64,000 nt of DNA. It comes from Paraglomus occultum (Eukaryota; Glomeromycota; Glomeromycetes; Paraglomerales; Paraglomeraceae). The notes beneath the pieces are model-generated. The model was not told the origin of the DNA, ran no database searches, and saw only the letters and a list, made by a program, of their open reading frames with translations. The stretch is taken from NCBI GenBank assembly GCA_910592205.1, contig CAJVPJ010000021.1, positions 1 to 64,000 on the forward strand, read 5' to 3'. Shown in pieces: positions 1 to 11,700 of the stretch (within the stretch, counting starts at the first letter, position 1; every line of letters begins with the position of its first letter). A program made the position numbers and the translations under genes.

Positions 1-2438
1 AGATCCCCCTGTCGGCCGAACCGCCTACAGTTCGCTCTCCCACAAATCTCCCTAATTAAATACGCCGACCGTAACAGAGGTTGTGCGAGAGTAGAGTAGC
101 TAATGTCATATTAAGTTTATGTAAATATAAATTTATTTATTATTATGTATATTATTTATTATTAATTGCTAATACTATTACAAGCGAATTAAAAATGCAC
201 TTTTTATTTTTGGTTACTATTAATCACGTTGATCTAAATTTGATTATCCTCTCCTCAAAAAGCGTAATAAAATCTTGCGAATAATCGTTTGTACAACAAT
301 TGGATGACATCATAATACCGAATTTCCTTTTGGAGATGTTTACCTACGGTCACGTTACTGTGACTTTTTAAGTATTAAAAGATCACGCGTTGTTTACATG
401 TTGGTTTATAACAAATAATAATAATTGACCGGAGCAAAGCGAAGGACTACGCACTATTAGCTATGAAAAATTTCGATTCTCCGTCCGAAACATGATCTCG
501 ACCAATGATTGTGATTGACAACGTTATTGATTGCTCCGGACTCACAACGGTTCCCGTTTCCCTAGTAACAATAAGTAAACAAGCAAACAAACCAAGAAGA
601 TAATCTTCTATTAACGTTAATACTAACATGAAACGATACGGTAATGTGACGAAAGTTTCTCCACTACCTTTGTATAGTGCATCATTCACCTCTACCTTTG
701 CGTAGTGCATTATTCGTCTATATCTTTGTCACTACCTTTGCGTAGTGTATCACTCATATCTTAATTCTCATATTTAGTTTATATATTAATATAGGAATTC
801 TACGACCCACCATACACCACCGCCATACACAAACCAATGCTGTGGTCAACCACAGTGCTCTGACTTAATACAATAATATCAGGAGATATTGTAGGAGTTA
901 CTGGAAAAAAACTATATGAGTGGTTGTTAACAGTTACTCCTGTAATATATGTACATATAATTAAAAAAACAGACAAAAGGTGTAGTAATAGTATGCTTTA
1001 TTCGATAGTAGTAAAAAAAACAATGAATTAAATCTGACAGTATGTCCAATGATCAGTTACGGCCACATTCACTTTCGACCACATACTCTGGCAAGTGAGT
1101 TCTTTTATAAAACGAGTGAGATGACGTACATGTTCGGGGAAGGTGCAGTTCAGTGCAGCCAAGTCTTTTAATTCCGAAAAATATTAGGATTCTGCACTGT
1201 GCCGCCGCACGGAAAGCCAATCATTAACGGTAAGCATTTTAACATTTCCCCCTGAGAAATTAAAATGGGAAATTATCTCACCTTTATCTCTCTCTCGTCC
1301 AGGTCCGCACGCCGTCAAGACGAAAAGTTTGTATTTGTATTTGTTATTATTATTTCAATGAATACATTATATAAATTTGACTGTCTACCGTGCTCTTTCT
1401 CATAACAAAAACCTTCGTTATCATTGCCCACGTACCGGAGCTAAAGAAAGAGCAGCTGGAATTGCTGTAGGCCATAACAATAAAGCAATAATACTAGAGC
1501 TGTTTTCTGTTTTTAAAATAAATGACACCAAAATTTTTGAGGAATATCTAAATAAAGAAAAATTTATCAATTAAATTTACCAATCTTAAATTACTTCTTG
1601 CTCTCCATCATATTATACTGTTGTATTAAAAAAATAATTATTTGATTGTCAAACCTTGGTTTGTTCATCTAATGTCAAAATTTTATTCCAACTGACACAT
1701 ATTCTATGTGGCTGTTCTGGAGGTACACTTAATCAAAGATGATAAATTTTTGTTCATATAAATGCTTATAAACAATTTTATAGACACTGTAACATATAAA
1801 CGAAGTATTCTGCTTAATTTATCTGAGGTACAAGAGCCGTTAAAAAGTAAACCATATTTTAAAGTTTTTTCTTATTAGTTATAGTTTCGAATAGTCAAAA
1901 TAGCTTTAGTCGAAGAAACATTGGAATGGTACCCCTCAGTAAATAGGTTTTGGATGGCACATAGGTCTTCAAATGGAGAGAATAAATCTAGTTTTGGAAT
2001 TTTATCAGGCTTCATAGTTCGAAATGTTATATCTTTACAGTATAAGTATGGTTCTGGGCTATTTGCAATAATCTGGTATGCTGATTTGAAGCATAAATAT
2101 TTTGGTTACTTGAAGTTTACTCTTCCTCTTTTATAACCATAATAATAACAAATTAACTCAACGCTTGATACTTTGCCAACTACTCCGTCCTTTTCAGATC
2201 CCATAATTGTTCGCTGAGTTATTGCGGAAATGAAGCGAAACCAATCATATCTTCTACAGGCTTATCCATCAGCTGACCAAAATCATTGATCTGTTTGATC
2301 GATCGAAGAAAGCGCGTTTTTACGGTTCTTCGTCATTAAACGATATCTTGTGATAATTAACATGAATTATTTATTCAGGCGAGTATAATTTTTTTTCTCT
2401 CTCCATAATGTTTCGATAGCTCTGTTAAGCACGAAAAG
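1..2438. other. gene-poor AT-rich stretch
   Basis: I see no gene here. The open frames at 447-710, 1377-1574 and 1921-2136 either lack an ATG start or resemble no family. The only structure is the small palindromic repeat cluster at 661-755, listed separately. The stretch around 1140-1235 is less AT-rich than its surroundings and ends in a possible donor (GGTAAG near 1229), so an unrecognised 5' exon is possible. Confidence 0.4.
661..755. repeat. three irregular copies of a small palindrome
   Basis: Three imperfect copies of a roughly 25-30 bp unit lie head to tail. Each has the core CTACCTTTG(C/T)(G/A)TAGTG. In the first and third copies CACTAC and its complement TAGTG can pair into a short hairpin. 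No coding frame explains the pattern. Confidence 0.45.
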
Positions 2439-2647
2439 CGCCAGCGGGCAGACTGGGAATACTAGATCTGTCGGAAGCCAATACTGGCAAGTCATCAATA
2501 GATGGCCGGCTTTGAGTGAAGACTTCAGTCGCGCAGAGTTATTATGAGATTGTTGGGCACAAAGACGCCAGCGGGCAGACTGGAATCTCTAGATCTGTCG
2601 GAAGCCAATAATGGCAAGTCATCAGTGGATGGCCGGTCTTGAGTGAA
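2439..2647. repeat. direct repeat of an 82 bp GC-rich unit
   Basis: Two copies of an 82 bp unit, 2439-2520 and 2566-2647, are spaced 127 bp apart. They differ at only a few positions. Both begin CGCCAGCGGGCAGACTGG and end with GAGTGAA, and both contain AGATCTGTCGGAAGCCAATA. Short similarity continues upstream (GTTnnGCACnAAAG). The unit is clearly more GC-rich than its surroundings. It has no good open frame on either strand, which fits a structured RNA or a transposon end better than a gene. Confidence 0.6.
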
Positions 2648-2906
2648 TGACATCTCCTTTTGATGACTAATTGATAAGTTTTGTTCAACAAGTTACTTAC
2701 CCATATCTTTTACGATTTTGAAGATGCGCAAGAAAAAGAAGATGGATGATCAATTGTGATAATCCTACACCCCTTTTGTTCCATATGCTGACAAGGTTAC
2801 ATCTTCGAAATAATAGGACAAGATAAAAAAGAGACACATGCTTCGTTTCATGCACTATTAGACGATGGTATCGATGGTGGAAAATCGGTTTATGATCAGA
2901 AGAGAG

Positions 2907-3130
2907 TACCGTAAACTGCCATGAATAAGAGCCTCCCCTGTAAAAATTTTTCTCCCCTGCCTTTAGCCAATTCGTATAAAATGTTCTGAAGATTAAAAAT
3001 CTCTACACGTATGCCACATTCTACAAATTTTAGAAATGTAGTATGACACCAATAATCTTCCCAGAATTTCTTGAGAGCAGGGGAGAAAAAATTTTACAGG
3101 GGAGGCCCTTATTCATGGCAGTTTACGGTA
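2907..3130. mobile_element. 224 bp MITE with terminal inverted repeats of about 52 bp
   Basis: The ends are near-perfect inverted repeats: 2907-2959 begins TACCGTAAACTGCCATGAAT and 3078-3130 is its complement with about three mismatches. The outermost bases are TA on both sides, consistent with a Tc1/mariner-type TA target duplication. The interior of about 118 bp has no open frame. This is a non-autonomous DNA transposon. Confidence 0.8.
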
Positions 3131-3896
3131 AGTTAGTTGTTTTCACGATTTTTTATGAATAATAATACTAAGATCAACGTTAATTATTATACTAGTCATG
3201 CGTGACGAATTACAATTTTAAGTCACAGCGTGGACGCTATAATTAACTTGGATGTATAATAAGCTCGAACCTATAATCAAAATAATCATGTCTTGATATG
3301 CTCGATATGCTCGATATGCTTGATTGTTGACATATTGTATAGATCTTTTATCCACCGAATATTAAGACTTTGAAATTAAATTACTTTCTTTCCCTCATCA
3401 TCATTGCTATATTAATTAACCGGATATACCTATAAGAACGGCTCACATAAAAGCTGTAAGGTTTCGGCATAAACAGCTGTAGCGACCGATATGTAAACGA
3501 TGCTCATTCAATCCGTAGAATATCCATTGATCAATTACGCAAATTAATATTACAAACGATTATTGTTTAGAATAGGCAAGTGACGTTTATCCCGACTAGT
3601 CGACATACCAAATCGAAGATCGCCCAGATTCCCCTTTGACTCTGGCGGTATAATAATTGGTTTTATTTATTATACCACGTGTCGTAGACACTTTTATTTG
3701 GATATGAGTACGTGGAGGCATCGTATAGGGAGCGCGCATTAAATAATTAAATTAGGTCATGTTGGAAAAACTGTTGGATAATTGTAGGCTTGACGAATTA
3801 GACGGATACACCGCAAGAAGTTTCTGAAAAACTGAGTAGGCTCGATGGTGTGAACCAACGGGCTGCCCAAAACAAAAAATATGGCCGATTGGATTT
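3131..3896. other. no gene seen
   Basis: AT-rich sequence with a short direct repeat of GATATGCTC at about 3295-3320. No coding region, RNA gene or element is recognised. Confidence 0.4.
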
Positions 3897-4083
3897 TACG
3901 CTCATCAAGTCGAAAGAAATTATTTAATCGAGGCATATTTAAGTATGAATAAACTTGCCGAAGCGAGATTTAAAACCACCATTAGCTAGAGAATGCTGTC
4001 CATTCTCCCGGCCTTTAATATAATGATAGAAGCATATGAAAACAGAGATGATTTAAAGGAAGCCAGAAAACTATATCAGTATA
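3897..4083 (+). pseudogene. PPR-like repeat remnant
   Basis: One frame encodes two consecutive segments that look like pentatricopeptide repeats. The first has NYLIEAYLSMNKLAEARF. The second has FNIMIEAYENRDDLKEARKL, the classic helix-turn-helix spacing of a PPR motif. An in-frame TAG at 3987 separates them and I see no start upstream. The frame runs into a Tc1-like terminal repeat at 4084, so the gene appears decayed and interrupted. PPR proteins normally bind organellar RNA. Assignment rests on only two repeats. Confidence 0.5.
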
Positions 4084-5230
4084 CACTACCTGGACAAAAG
4101 TATCGCACTCCTAAAATTTATTAATTGCGCAAAACAGTACATAATAATTATGTCTCAAATTTTAGCATTTTATACTTCAACCAATGAATTAGCTATACAA
4201 GTCAATATTTAGTAGGCCAGCCATTGCTTGTAATAACTGCTTTTCTATTCTCCGTGGCATACTTTCTATCAAGCTGATTATTTGATTTATCGAAATTTTG
4301 CTCCATTCTTCCTGTAAGGCAGTTTCTAATTCTGTAATGTTTTTTATTACTTGTGGTCGGTTTCTTATTCTTCTTCCCAGCTCTGACTATAACTGCTCGA
4401 TTGGATTTAAGTCAGGAGACTGACTTGGCCAATCTGGTAAAACATTGATTTTGTTTGTGAGCATCCACTGCTTGACATTTTAGCAGTATGGACTGGGGCA
4501 TTATCATCCTGAAACAGATATCCCTTACCATCAAATTCCTTATCTATCAAAGGCAGTAAATGCTTTTCCAGTATCTGTATATAATCCAATCTACTCATTT
4601 TGCCCTCCACATTTACCAATGGACCCAATCTTTTACCCAAAAACATCCTCACACCATTAGTCTTCCATCACCGAATTTTACAGTTGGAACCATGTTTGCA
4701 ATATTAAATCTAGTGCCTGGAGTCATGGTCTGGTCCATCATTGTCAAATATTGTAAAATTTGTGAGTAATTTTTTCCTTATCCAGATACTACTCGAGAAT
4801 TTGGGTATCATTAATTTTAAAAATGTAAGGGCAATTTTTTTCTCTCCTTATTCTTTAGGATGCTTCTAATAATGCTATAATTCTTGGGTTCCATGATTGA
4901 TTTGGTGTAAATTAATCCATATTGATATTTTTTATATAAAGATAATCCTATATATTAATATATTAATCCTGTTATGGTTTATATTCATCACATTCTGGTA
5001 TGTACAGTACTGCAGTATATGATAAAGTAAACATTATAATTAAAATTAACAAATCCATAATAATAAGTTATGAATGAACACCATTGTTACTTTTCAAAAC
5101 GTCATAAGTCACACTGGTCAATTTTATAGCTACATCATAATCAGCCTTTCATTTTAATTTTAATTTACAGAATGTTCGCTTGTCTGGTTTCGTTGCAGCT
5201 TGCCTCGTGTTTTGGTTATCAAACTCCATG
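4082..5230 (-). mobile_element. decayed Tc1-like transposon
   Basis: The left end at 4084 reads CACTACCTGGACAAAAGTAT after a TA, a typical Tc1-type inverted-repeat end. Inside, the minus strand carries transposase pieces. The piece at about 4410-4650 has the catalytic-core stretch LFQDDNAPVHTAKM, in which the second D is part of the DDE triad. The N-terminal half lies at about 4740-5200 and is broken by stops and frameshifts. I cannot find the matching right-hand repeat, so the right edge is approximate. Part of the same family recurs at 42.0-42.3 kb. Confidence 0.65.
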
Positions 5231-5890
5231 AAAACGAGATTTAACAAATTTATCCATCACATCATGATAGTCCAAAGGTGAAGAGCAACTTTCTTAAGCA
5301 AGTAGTAGTAGTAATAGTAAAGCATAACTGATGATTTTTAGATAGGCATTGTAACGACGAGGTTAAAAAGTCACAGAAAGTTGATAAATCTTTCTTCCGC
5401 CACATCTCCAAAACCATGTCATTTTCGATGACATTTTACTTTTCCAAGGAAACTCGTGAATGACGATGACCACATATCGAGCAAGTTCATTACTGTCAAA
5501 CTGTGGTGCCTCATACCCCTCAATATCCTATGTTGGCTTGGCTAAATCACAGTCAATCATATAATCAACTTATTATCGTATCAAATTTGATGTAATGCCA
5601 AGGAGCTGCTTCGCCAAAGATGCGACGCTTGTGACGACGTATTCCTCCCTACATATACATTCCGATGGTGCCACAGGGAATATTAATAATAGGTTTATTG
5701 TAAGGTAGCACAATATATACTGATGTGTGGCATATATATCCACTACTAGAAGTTTTAACTACAAAGATTCTAAACAATTACATATAATCATTTGTATTTT
5801 CATCCATCTATTGTTGCATTAATTACCTTTTTTTTTTTCAAAAACACTCGCATAATCGCCAACACATATCTCATCATCTTACTATTTTCT
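5231..5890. other. no gene seen
   Basis: This is the 3' flank of the TVP23 gene. A short minus-strand frame at about 5570-5660 is open but too short to judge. Nothing else is recognised. Confidence 0.4.
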
Positions 5891-6909
5891 CTACGTGAAT
5901 AACTTTCCAAATCCGAACGAGAACAGCTTCCCAATCACACCAGAATTACTTGACGCTGCTCTTGCAGCAAGTCCGCTGGCCCATTTACGTTTTGCATCTT
6001 TATCGCACTGAGTATATCCAATCACATTTGCTATATTCAGCGTCAACGCCACGACGACGATCAAAAGCCATTGCGGTTTGATGAGAGCAAAGAAGCCAAA
6101 GAAAAACCATATTACAAGGGTTACGTAAAGCGATATCCAAAATACTCTCGAGTCGGTTTGATTGATTGGCCGTGAAGGCTAAAATGTTGGCATTCAAAAA
6201 GCGAAGCATGAGAGGTATAAGGGGGAGAGTGATGCAAGAGGGAAAAGTGAGCATGTAAACACGTATGTGTGCAAGAAAATAGCGATCGATTAAACATTCA
6301 AAATAGAAATAGCCTTCACTTACATCCCTGCTCTCAAACATCCACACATTTGTTCCATCTTCCTGAATATCATTCCACCATCTCAAGCCGACTAATAATC
6401 GACCCGTGACATTCTTTACCGTCCAAAAATCAAACGACAATAACAATACGCAAATAATAAATATTAGAGGAAAATTTGAGGTGAACAAGGCACCAAAGAG
6501 ATAGACAAGTAGTGCCGTGGTGCGAAATAAGAGGTGGAAGCCCAAGGCTATTGGGTGACTATGTCACATTAAAGAAATTTTTTGATTTTGTTGGTGAGAG
6601 ATCAGATCAAAGAGTTTACGAAACTCGAACCGAATAGTGAAGCAAGATTTATAAACACGTCCAACCTTGACTGCTCCCAAATGCTCGGATTTCTAGTATT
6701 CCCGCCCTGATTCTGTGTGGTTGAAGGAGTCTCGGTCCCCGTTTCTACGTCTTGCTCCACTCCCGAAAAGGGAGCGGCGGCCGAGAGAAGATTCTGACTA
6801 GATTCCTAAGAAATAAATCAAGCATCGTCAACAGTGTTTAGAAGAGCAAGCCGAGAGAATCTATAGAAAGTCACCGGGAAAACGACAGTAGAGGGATTAA
6901 GCATACCAT
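5891..6909 (-). CDS. TVP23: TVP23/FAM18 Golgi membrane protein
   Basis: Small four-helix membrane protein of the late Golgi, linked in yeast to vesicles that contain Tlg2. Four exons on the minus strand join with consistent phase: 6909-6907, 6805-6666, 6558-6324, 6178-5891. They give 221 residues, close to the family's roughly 200. Family signatures are the HPIALGFHLLFR segment before the first helix, FDFWTVKNVTGRLLVGLRWW in the middle, and VIGYTQCDKDAKRKW near the C-terminus, with hydrophobic helices between. The N-terminal 47 residues are polar and poorly conserved. The start is an ATG cut off by the first intron, which makes a three-base coding exon. That is plausible because the next exon has no ATG. 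The second donor (GTTGGA) is weak. Family assignment is firm; the first exon less so. Confidence 0.9.
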
Positions 6910-7739
6910 CTATAAGTATTTTGAGTTGAAAACTGAGTATGAGATGGTGAGAATCGTGACATATAAAAGTTTATGTGTAACGTTGGATGACGGTCAAAGC
7001 ATGTTGTTTGTCGATTGAGAGAATTACATTAGTCACGCTGCTGGAGACAGTCAAAAGACCCGGTTCTATCCAAGCAGTAAGGCGAAACGTGTTAATTAAG
7101 ACAAGAAGTCTAATTTGGGAGACAACATATTAGTATTATTCATTTTTCGATATAAAAGTATTTCATTTGCAGGTATCTGGATGAACTCGTAAAATAGCGC
7201 GTTTGCTACATTCGTTAAGGTCGCTGCTTTACTCTCGACTACTCGCACCGATCTGGAATATGACGTTTGGATTGGCCATGGTATAATTATTATTCTAGCT
7301 AGTCTAGTTAGAGAGTGGTTTCTTCTCTCATCCGCCTGTTAAAAAGTGCCGTTACGTTGGTTTTTTCATTTTGAATTGTAATGCTACCTTAACTTCGGAA
7401 GATCAGAAAAACTTTCCCTGATTCTTGTTGAGGTACTCTGTAGTATGCGCATTTTACTTACAAATTACTACTGAATTCCAATTCCATAGCGATAATTGTG
7501 TGTTATTTATTAAGTTTAATTATATACGCTTTATTGATTTCTATTATCTAAAATAAAGGTAGTCTTAAGTAAATAATAATTATTGGTTATTAAATTCACT
7601 ATTTATAGTAGTCACTTACAAATAACAACGGACAGCAATCATTTTGTCACAACTTACGATTCTATCATTCTTCATTCAATTCAAGACGGCTAATTAAATT
7701 AATATTAAGCACAATATTTTGCGAAGCATTATCCTATTC
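6910..7739. other. no gene seen
   Basis: Upstream flank of TVP23, presumably holding its promoter, then AT-rich sequence without a recognisable gene. Confidence 0.4.
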
Positions 7740-8205
7740 TTCTATCATAAACTGTTCCAGCCTTGTAAAATTTTCGTTGTTGCTTCTCCATATTTCCCTT
7801 AACAATGGCCCACTAGTTTTCGACAGGTTCGATCAGCAAGCCACAGTCGAAACTTTTTTTTTGAAGAAATTCTTTGGCATGCAAATCGTTATCGTGTTGA
7901 AGCTGCCACGGGGTCGTCTAAAGCGGGGGCAACACAAGAAATCAGTCCAATTAAATTTCAAAGATTGGCGAAGTTAACCAATCTAATTACAAGATCATGT
8001 GTAACATATAAAGTTCAAAACAAGCCAAAAAGAAGAAAATTCATAAATAACTCAAAATTTTACTATGATAACTAGCCTTTGACTTCTAAGTAAAAATGTT
8101 CAGCATGAAATTTTACCCATATATATTAAACATCAATAACTTAATTAAAAAATTGTTATTAATTTGATAATTTTATGTATTTGTCCCCGCTTTAGCCATC
8201 CCCCC
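7740..8205 (-). mobile_element. Tc1/mariner transposase C-terminal remnant
   Basis: On the minus strand, 7920-7740 reads QHDNDLHAKEFLQKK in one frame. After a frameshift it reads IEPVEN, a stop, then WAIVKGNMEKQQ in another. These match the transposase core (Q-x-D-N-D...) and the later NPxEN-x-WAxxK motif. An inverted pair, TCTAAAGCGGGGGCAA near 7917 and TTTGTCCCCGCTTTAG near 8180, may be element ends. A related GGCTAAAGCGG motif lies at about 50.33 kb. The copy is broken. Confidence 0.55.
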
Positions 8206-8726
8206 AATGCATAAGCTTACGGACAAAAATTGTTTATATACCAAAAAAAAGTTCGTAGTATTTGTTTTCCGCGAATCTCGCTTACGTGCGTTAATTTTCC
8301 GCAAAAGAAAAACGGCTAAATTTTGCCTAGGAATTGAGGTAACTAATTAATTGTTATTCACAAACAAACACATAATTCAACTGCTAAAACTAAGAGGTAC
8401 CGTAGTTGGGAGGTCTTTGTAATAAACTCGGGGATTTCCTGATCCCGCATGATCACATGAAATGTTTACCAGCAATCTTGAAATTCTTTTGCCTCCAACC
8501 CTCGAATGTAAAAGATATGCAGCTGAATGGGGGAGGAAGGGTAGCTATTGGTGGATGAGCGTACGGACAACTAAATTTGGTAACATAGTTGTAAATAATG
8601 TAGCAGACATGGATTCTTTATATAAAGCAGTCTGAAGATAATGGAGGTTGACATAGTAATAGTATATTTCTGTTTAAAATTTAAGTAGCTACATTTATTC
8701 TTCACCTGCCTGCCCAACCCAACAGG
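8206..8726. other. HMG gene 1 upstream region
   Basis: No gene is recognised. This is the presumed promoter and 5' leader of the HMG-box gene that starts at 8727. Confidence 0.4.
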
Positions 8727-9423
8727 ATGTCGTTTAACGAGTTTTCGCTTCATGGGAATCCAGAGATTTATCTAGACATAGATAACATAGTCTCTCAAGG
8801 ATATTCTGCAAATCTTCTTTCTTTGCCGATCAACGATAATAATGAGGCTCCGACTGAGTCGTTGCCAACAAATGCTACGTTGGAGTATTGTCAGGATATA
8901 TCTACGTTCGTTGTGAAATGTAATGGTGAAGAACTTGTCTCATTTCTAATTGAGAAAGAAGCGATGGGCAGCAATGCATACATGCGCTTTAGAGGGGAAT
9001 TTGTGAGAGCTCTAAAACAGAAGGGAAACGATTTGTATAAAGATATGAAAGAAGTATCTAAATTAACAAGTATAGCTTGGAACAGTGCTGATGACCGTAT
9101 TAAAGACAAATTCAGACGCAACAGCAGAAAGAGAAAAGTACAATCAATAAAGACGAACACATCTCAGAGTTTTACTTGCCCCGACTGTGGAACTTCCCAT
9201 GAAATCCCTAGCCAACCCGTCAAACTTATATACGCTGAGACGACTACAACCACACAGAGTATTAAGTGTTCCAATCTTAAATGTCAAAGAAAACACAAAC
9301 TAGTTGCGACTTACAAAGGTATGTGTTGTTCTCAATGCCCGTAATTTATTTACAACAGCATTCTGATATAATATTTCTCCACCCTGTAAAGTTTTCTCGA
9401 AGAAGGGGATCGGCATGTGTTAG
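8727..9423 (+). CDS. MATA_HMG-type HMG-box protein with C-terminal zinc-ribbon-like cysteines, copy 1
   Basis: Probable DNA-binding protein. Exon 1 (8727-9318) and exon 2 (9392-9423) give about 207 residues. The splice at ACAAAG|GTATGT is inferred because copy 2 has the same donor and a similar acceptor. Residues about 83-135 form a divergent HMG box (AYMRFRGEFVRAL, MKEVSKLTSIAW, KDKF). A basic stretch NSRKRKV follows, a likely nuclear signal. Residues 151-187 hold C-x2-C (CPDC) and a second cysteine pair (CSNLKC). A conserved segment before the box, at about 63-77 (VVKCNGEELVSF), is shared with copies 2 and 3. Large families of such HMG proteins are known from arbuscular mycorrhizal fungi. 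Targets are unknown and the zinc ribbon is my reading. Confidence 0.75.
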
Positions 9424-10140
9424 ATAGACCATATTTTCCGCATAAAATACCAGTTTACTGCGGAATGGTACTGCGATCGGTTTGTTACACAAATACTTGA
9501 CCATGGTACAGCGTTTTTTACACCTCTACAACGCTAAGAACGACACTGTTTACATGTAAGACGTGCCTTTCGAATCGTCATACTAAAGCAAGCAATATGT
9601 TGCAAGTTCGTAGATGCAAAATTTTAAGTACGTTACAGCCAATAAAATAGCGACTTATATACCCCTATCATAATACCCCCCCCCGGTATAAATTTTACTT
9701 TTTATATATAGAGTACAACAAAAAGCCTCAATATAACCTTTCGTTGTTTTTGAGATTTGTTGTTAGAAGGCATCTTATCATATTAATATGTCTTACATAT
9801 ATATATAGTAACCGTTAACAGATATAAACTACAAATTTTACTCAGACATGGTTTTGTATCTGGTTTTTGTGAGAAGCATGAAGTGGAAGCAGCAGTTCAT
9901 TTCATATTCGCATAATACACTCACACAAGTGTAACCAGGTAGTGAGGCAGCCAAGACAAGTATAAAATGAATTCTGTATGAATGACTTACTGAGATAGAA
10001 AGCCCAGTAGTCCATGCAGGATCTTAAAAAAAAAAGATTTTTGCTGGACCTGATTTAACGCCTTAAACTGATGACCTCATTGTAAGAGACTTTTATTGTA
10101 AGAATGGACCCGATATTTCTTATATTGTATATCAGTTGTA
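9424..10140. other. no gene seen
   Basis: AT-rich spacer. It contains a run of ten C at about 9677-9686 and otherwise no feature I can name. Confidence 0.35.
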
Positions 10141-10325
10141 CTCAGAGCTATTCCCCTTATGCTCAATGTATTTGGTTCAATCGTTAATGATTGGTTAAAG
10201 TCATTTAATGCTTCGTCATATCAAGATAGACAGCTCCCCTTCCACTCCATGCATACGCATCGTTTGATTCAATAGCCAAAGATTTGTTAAAGTCATATAA
10301 TGCGTTAGCGTATTGTTTACCAATA
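10141..10325 (-). pseudogene. TPR repeat remnant
   Basis: The minus strand encodes two tandem tetratricopeptide-like units. The first has YANALYDFNKSLAIESNDAY followed by WSGRGAVYLD. The second, after a frameshift, has DEALNDFNQSLTIEPNT. The repeat spacing and the (D/N)A(Y/W) and IEP positions are typical of TPRs. Stops and frame changes on both sides mark it as decayed. Confidence 0.6.
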
Positions 10326-11280
10326 ATATATTAATATAGATTTACCGTATTTCTCTGACTAAAGTAAAATACTCTTCAGCAGTTTTGAGGCCTGATTTTG
10401 TAAAAGACCTGGGTACTATGCTCGGAGAAATAAACGCGTCAAGTAAAATATTTGGGAACTTTAGTCCGGTACTAGCAATCAATTCAGACCATAGCTCCGC
10501 ATAAAGATTTTTCTATGAAAGTCAACACACTACCATCAAAATTCGCTACATTTACGCAGCAACTATTTGTAAAATCCGTAGCCACATGACAGCTAAGCTT
10601 ACTATTACTGACCTAGTCTTCAAACACTGTTTATCATTCAACATGACAGCTCAATAAATGTCGAGTAGTAACAATAATAATATTAACTGCAAGGTAAACT
10701 TGCAAAATGAATATTCACGATGCAGTGAAACTGGTTATCCAAAAAAGTGTTAAGAATCACCTTAAAACGTAATGCGACTCGATATCAATAAATATAACAC
10801 AATTATTATAAATCGTTATCCTGCTTATTGATATGAAATAAGTGTTTTATGTGAAGTTGTAAATCTTTCGTCTCTCCCATTTATAAACGTTTCAATGTTT
10901 TTAGATTTATTATCGTTTTTGAACTGCAGCGGTAAATTTGTTATTACAATTGCTGTATAAGGTGCATTTGCTTGTGATTGATTCTTAATTTCAAACAGTA
11001 TTCAATTGTAACATTGATTTTATAGTAATAGTAATTATCGCTGCAAGTTTTGTGAGGAACAATTACAAAAAGCTCTTCACACGAAACTATGTCGTAATTA
11101 CTGTCTCAACCAACGTTACTTTCCAAAAGTGAAGTCGTTTCGTGCTGTTATATCGAAAATGACTTGAGTCGTTCGATCACCAGAAAGAGCATCTGTTGCG
11201 TTTTTAAAATTCCATACTTGGATCTAAAACATTGTCTTGTCATTAATTAAGTTTATTTGTACGCGGTTTCTGTATACTCT
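10326..11280. other. no gene seen
   Basis: AT-rich sequence with no family-level similarity that I can read in any frame. Confidence 0.35.
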
Positions 11281-11700
11281 ATCTCAGGGTGTAAGGTGGG
11301 CAACACTCTAAGCGACCAACTGACCTCTTACTAAGTAGAAAAATTAAATCATACTGTGCTAAACCATGATCCATTAGCTTACCATCAGATATTGATATTG
11401 GCTATAGCTTTGCAAACTTTATGTTGAAATTTTAGCTCAACACATTCCTGAAATCAATTAGACGCTTGGTAAAAGTTGAAGGTTCCCGAGCAGGACAATG
11501 ATCCAAAGCATATAACTAAAAATTTTATATTCAACAGAATATGGATTGGCCCAACAGTCTTTGTTTAAATCCCAATAGAAATTTCCGGTGTATCACTAAA
11601 CATAACGTTAATAGTTAAATGAAGTAATGAAGAGTTAACGCAAGTTATGGAAGAATGGAAAGATGCTCAGGAAACGACTCAACGAAGACGTGAATTTAAT
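11281..11700 (+). mobile_element. Tc1-like transposase remnant
   Basis: The plus strand at 11488 reads EQDNDPKHITKNF, the Tc1 catalytic-core motif with its conserved D-N-D-P-K-H. Downstream, with stops in between, it reads EELTQVMEEWKDA, as in the C-terminal helix of these transposases. It is not intact. The boundaries are approximate. Confidence 0.6.

Noticed and set aside
6000-6323. Read-through frame of TVP23 exon 3
   Set aside because: The conserved C-terminal half (VFWISLYVTLVIWFFFGF) is in another frame reached by a clean splice from 6324 to 6178.
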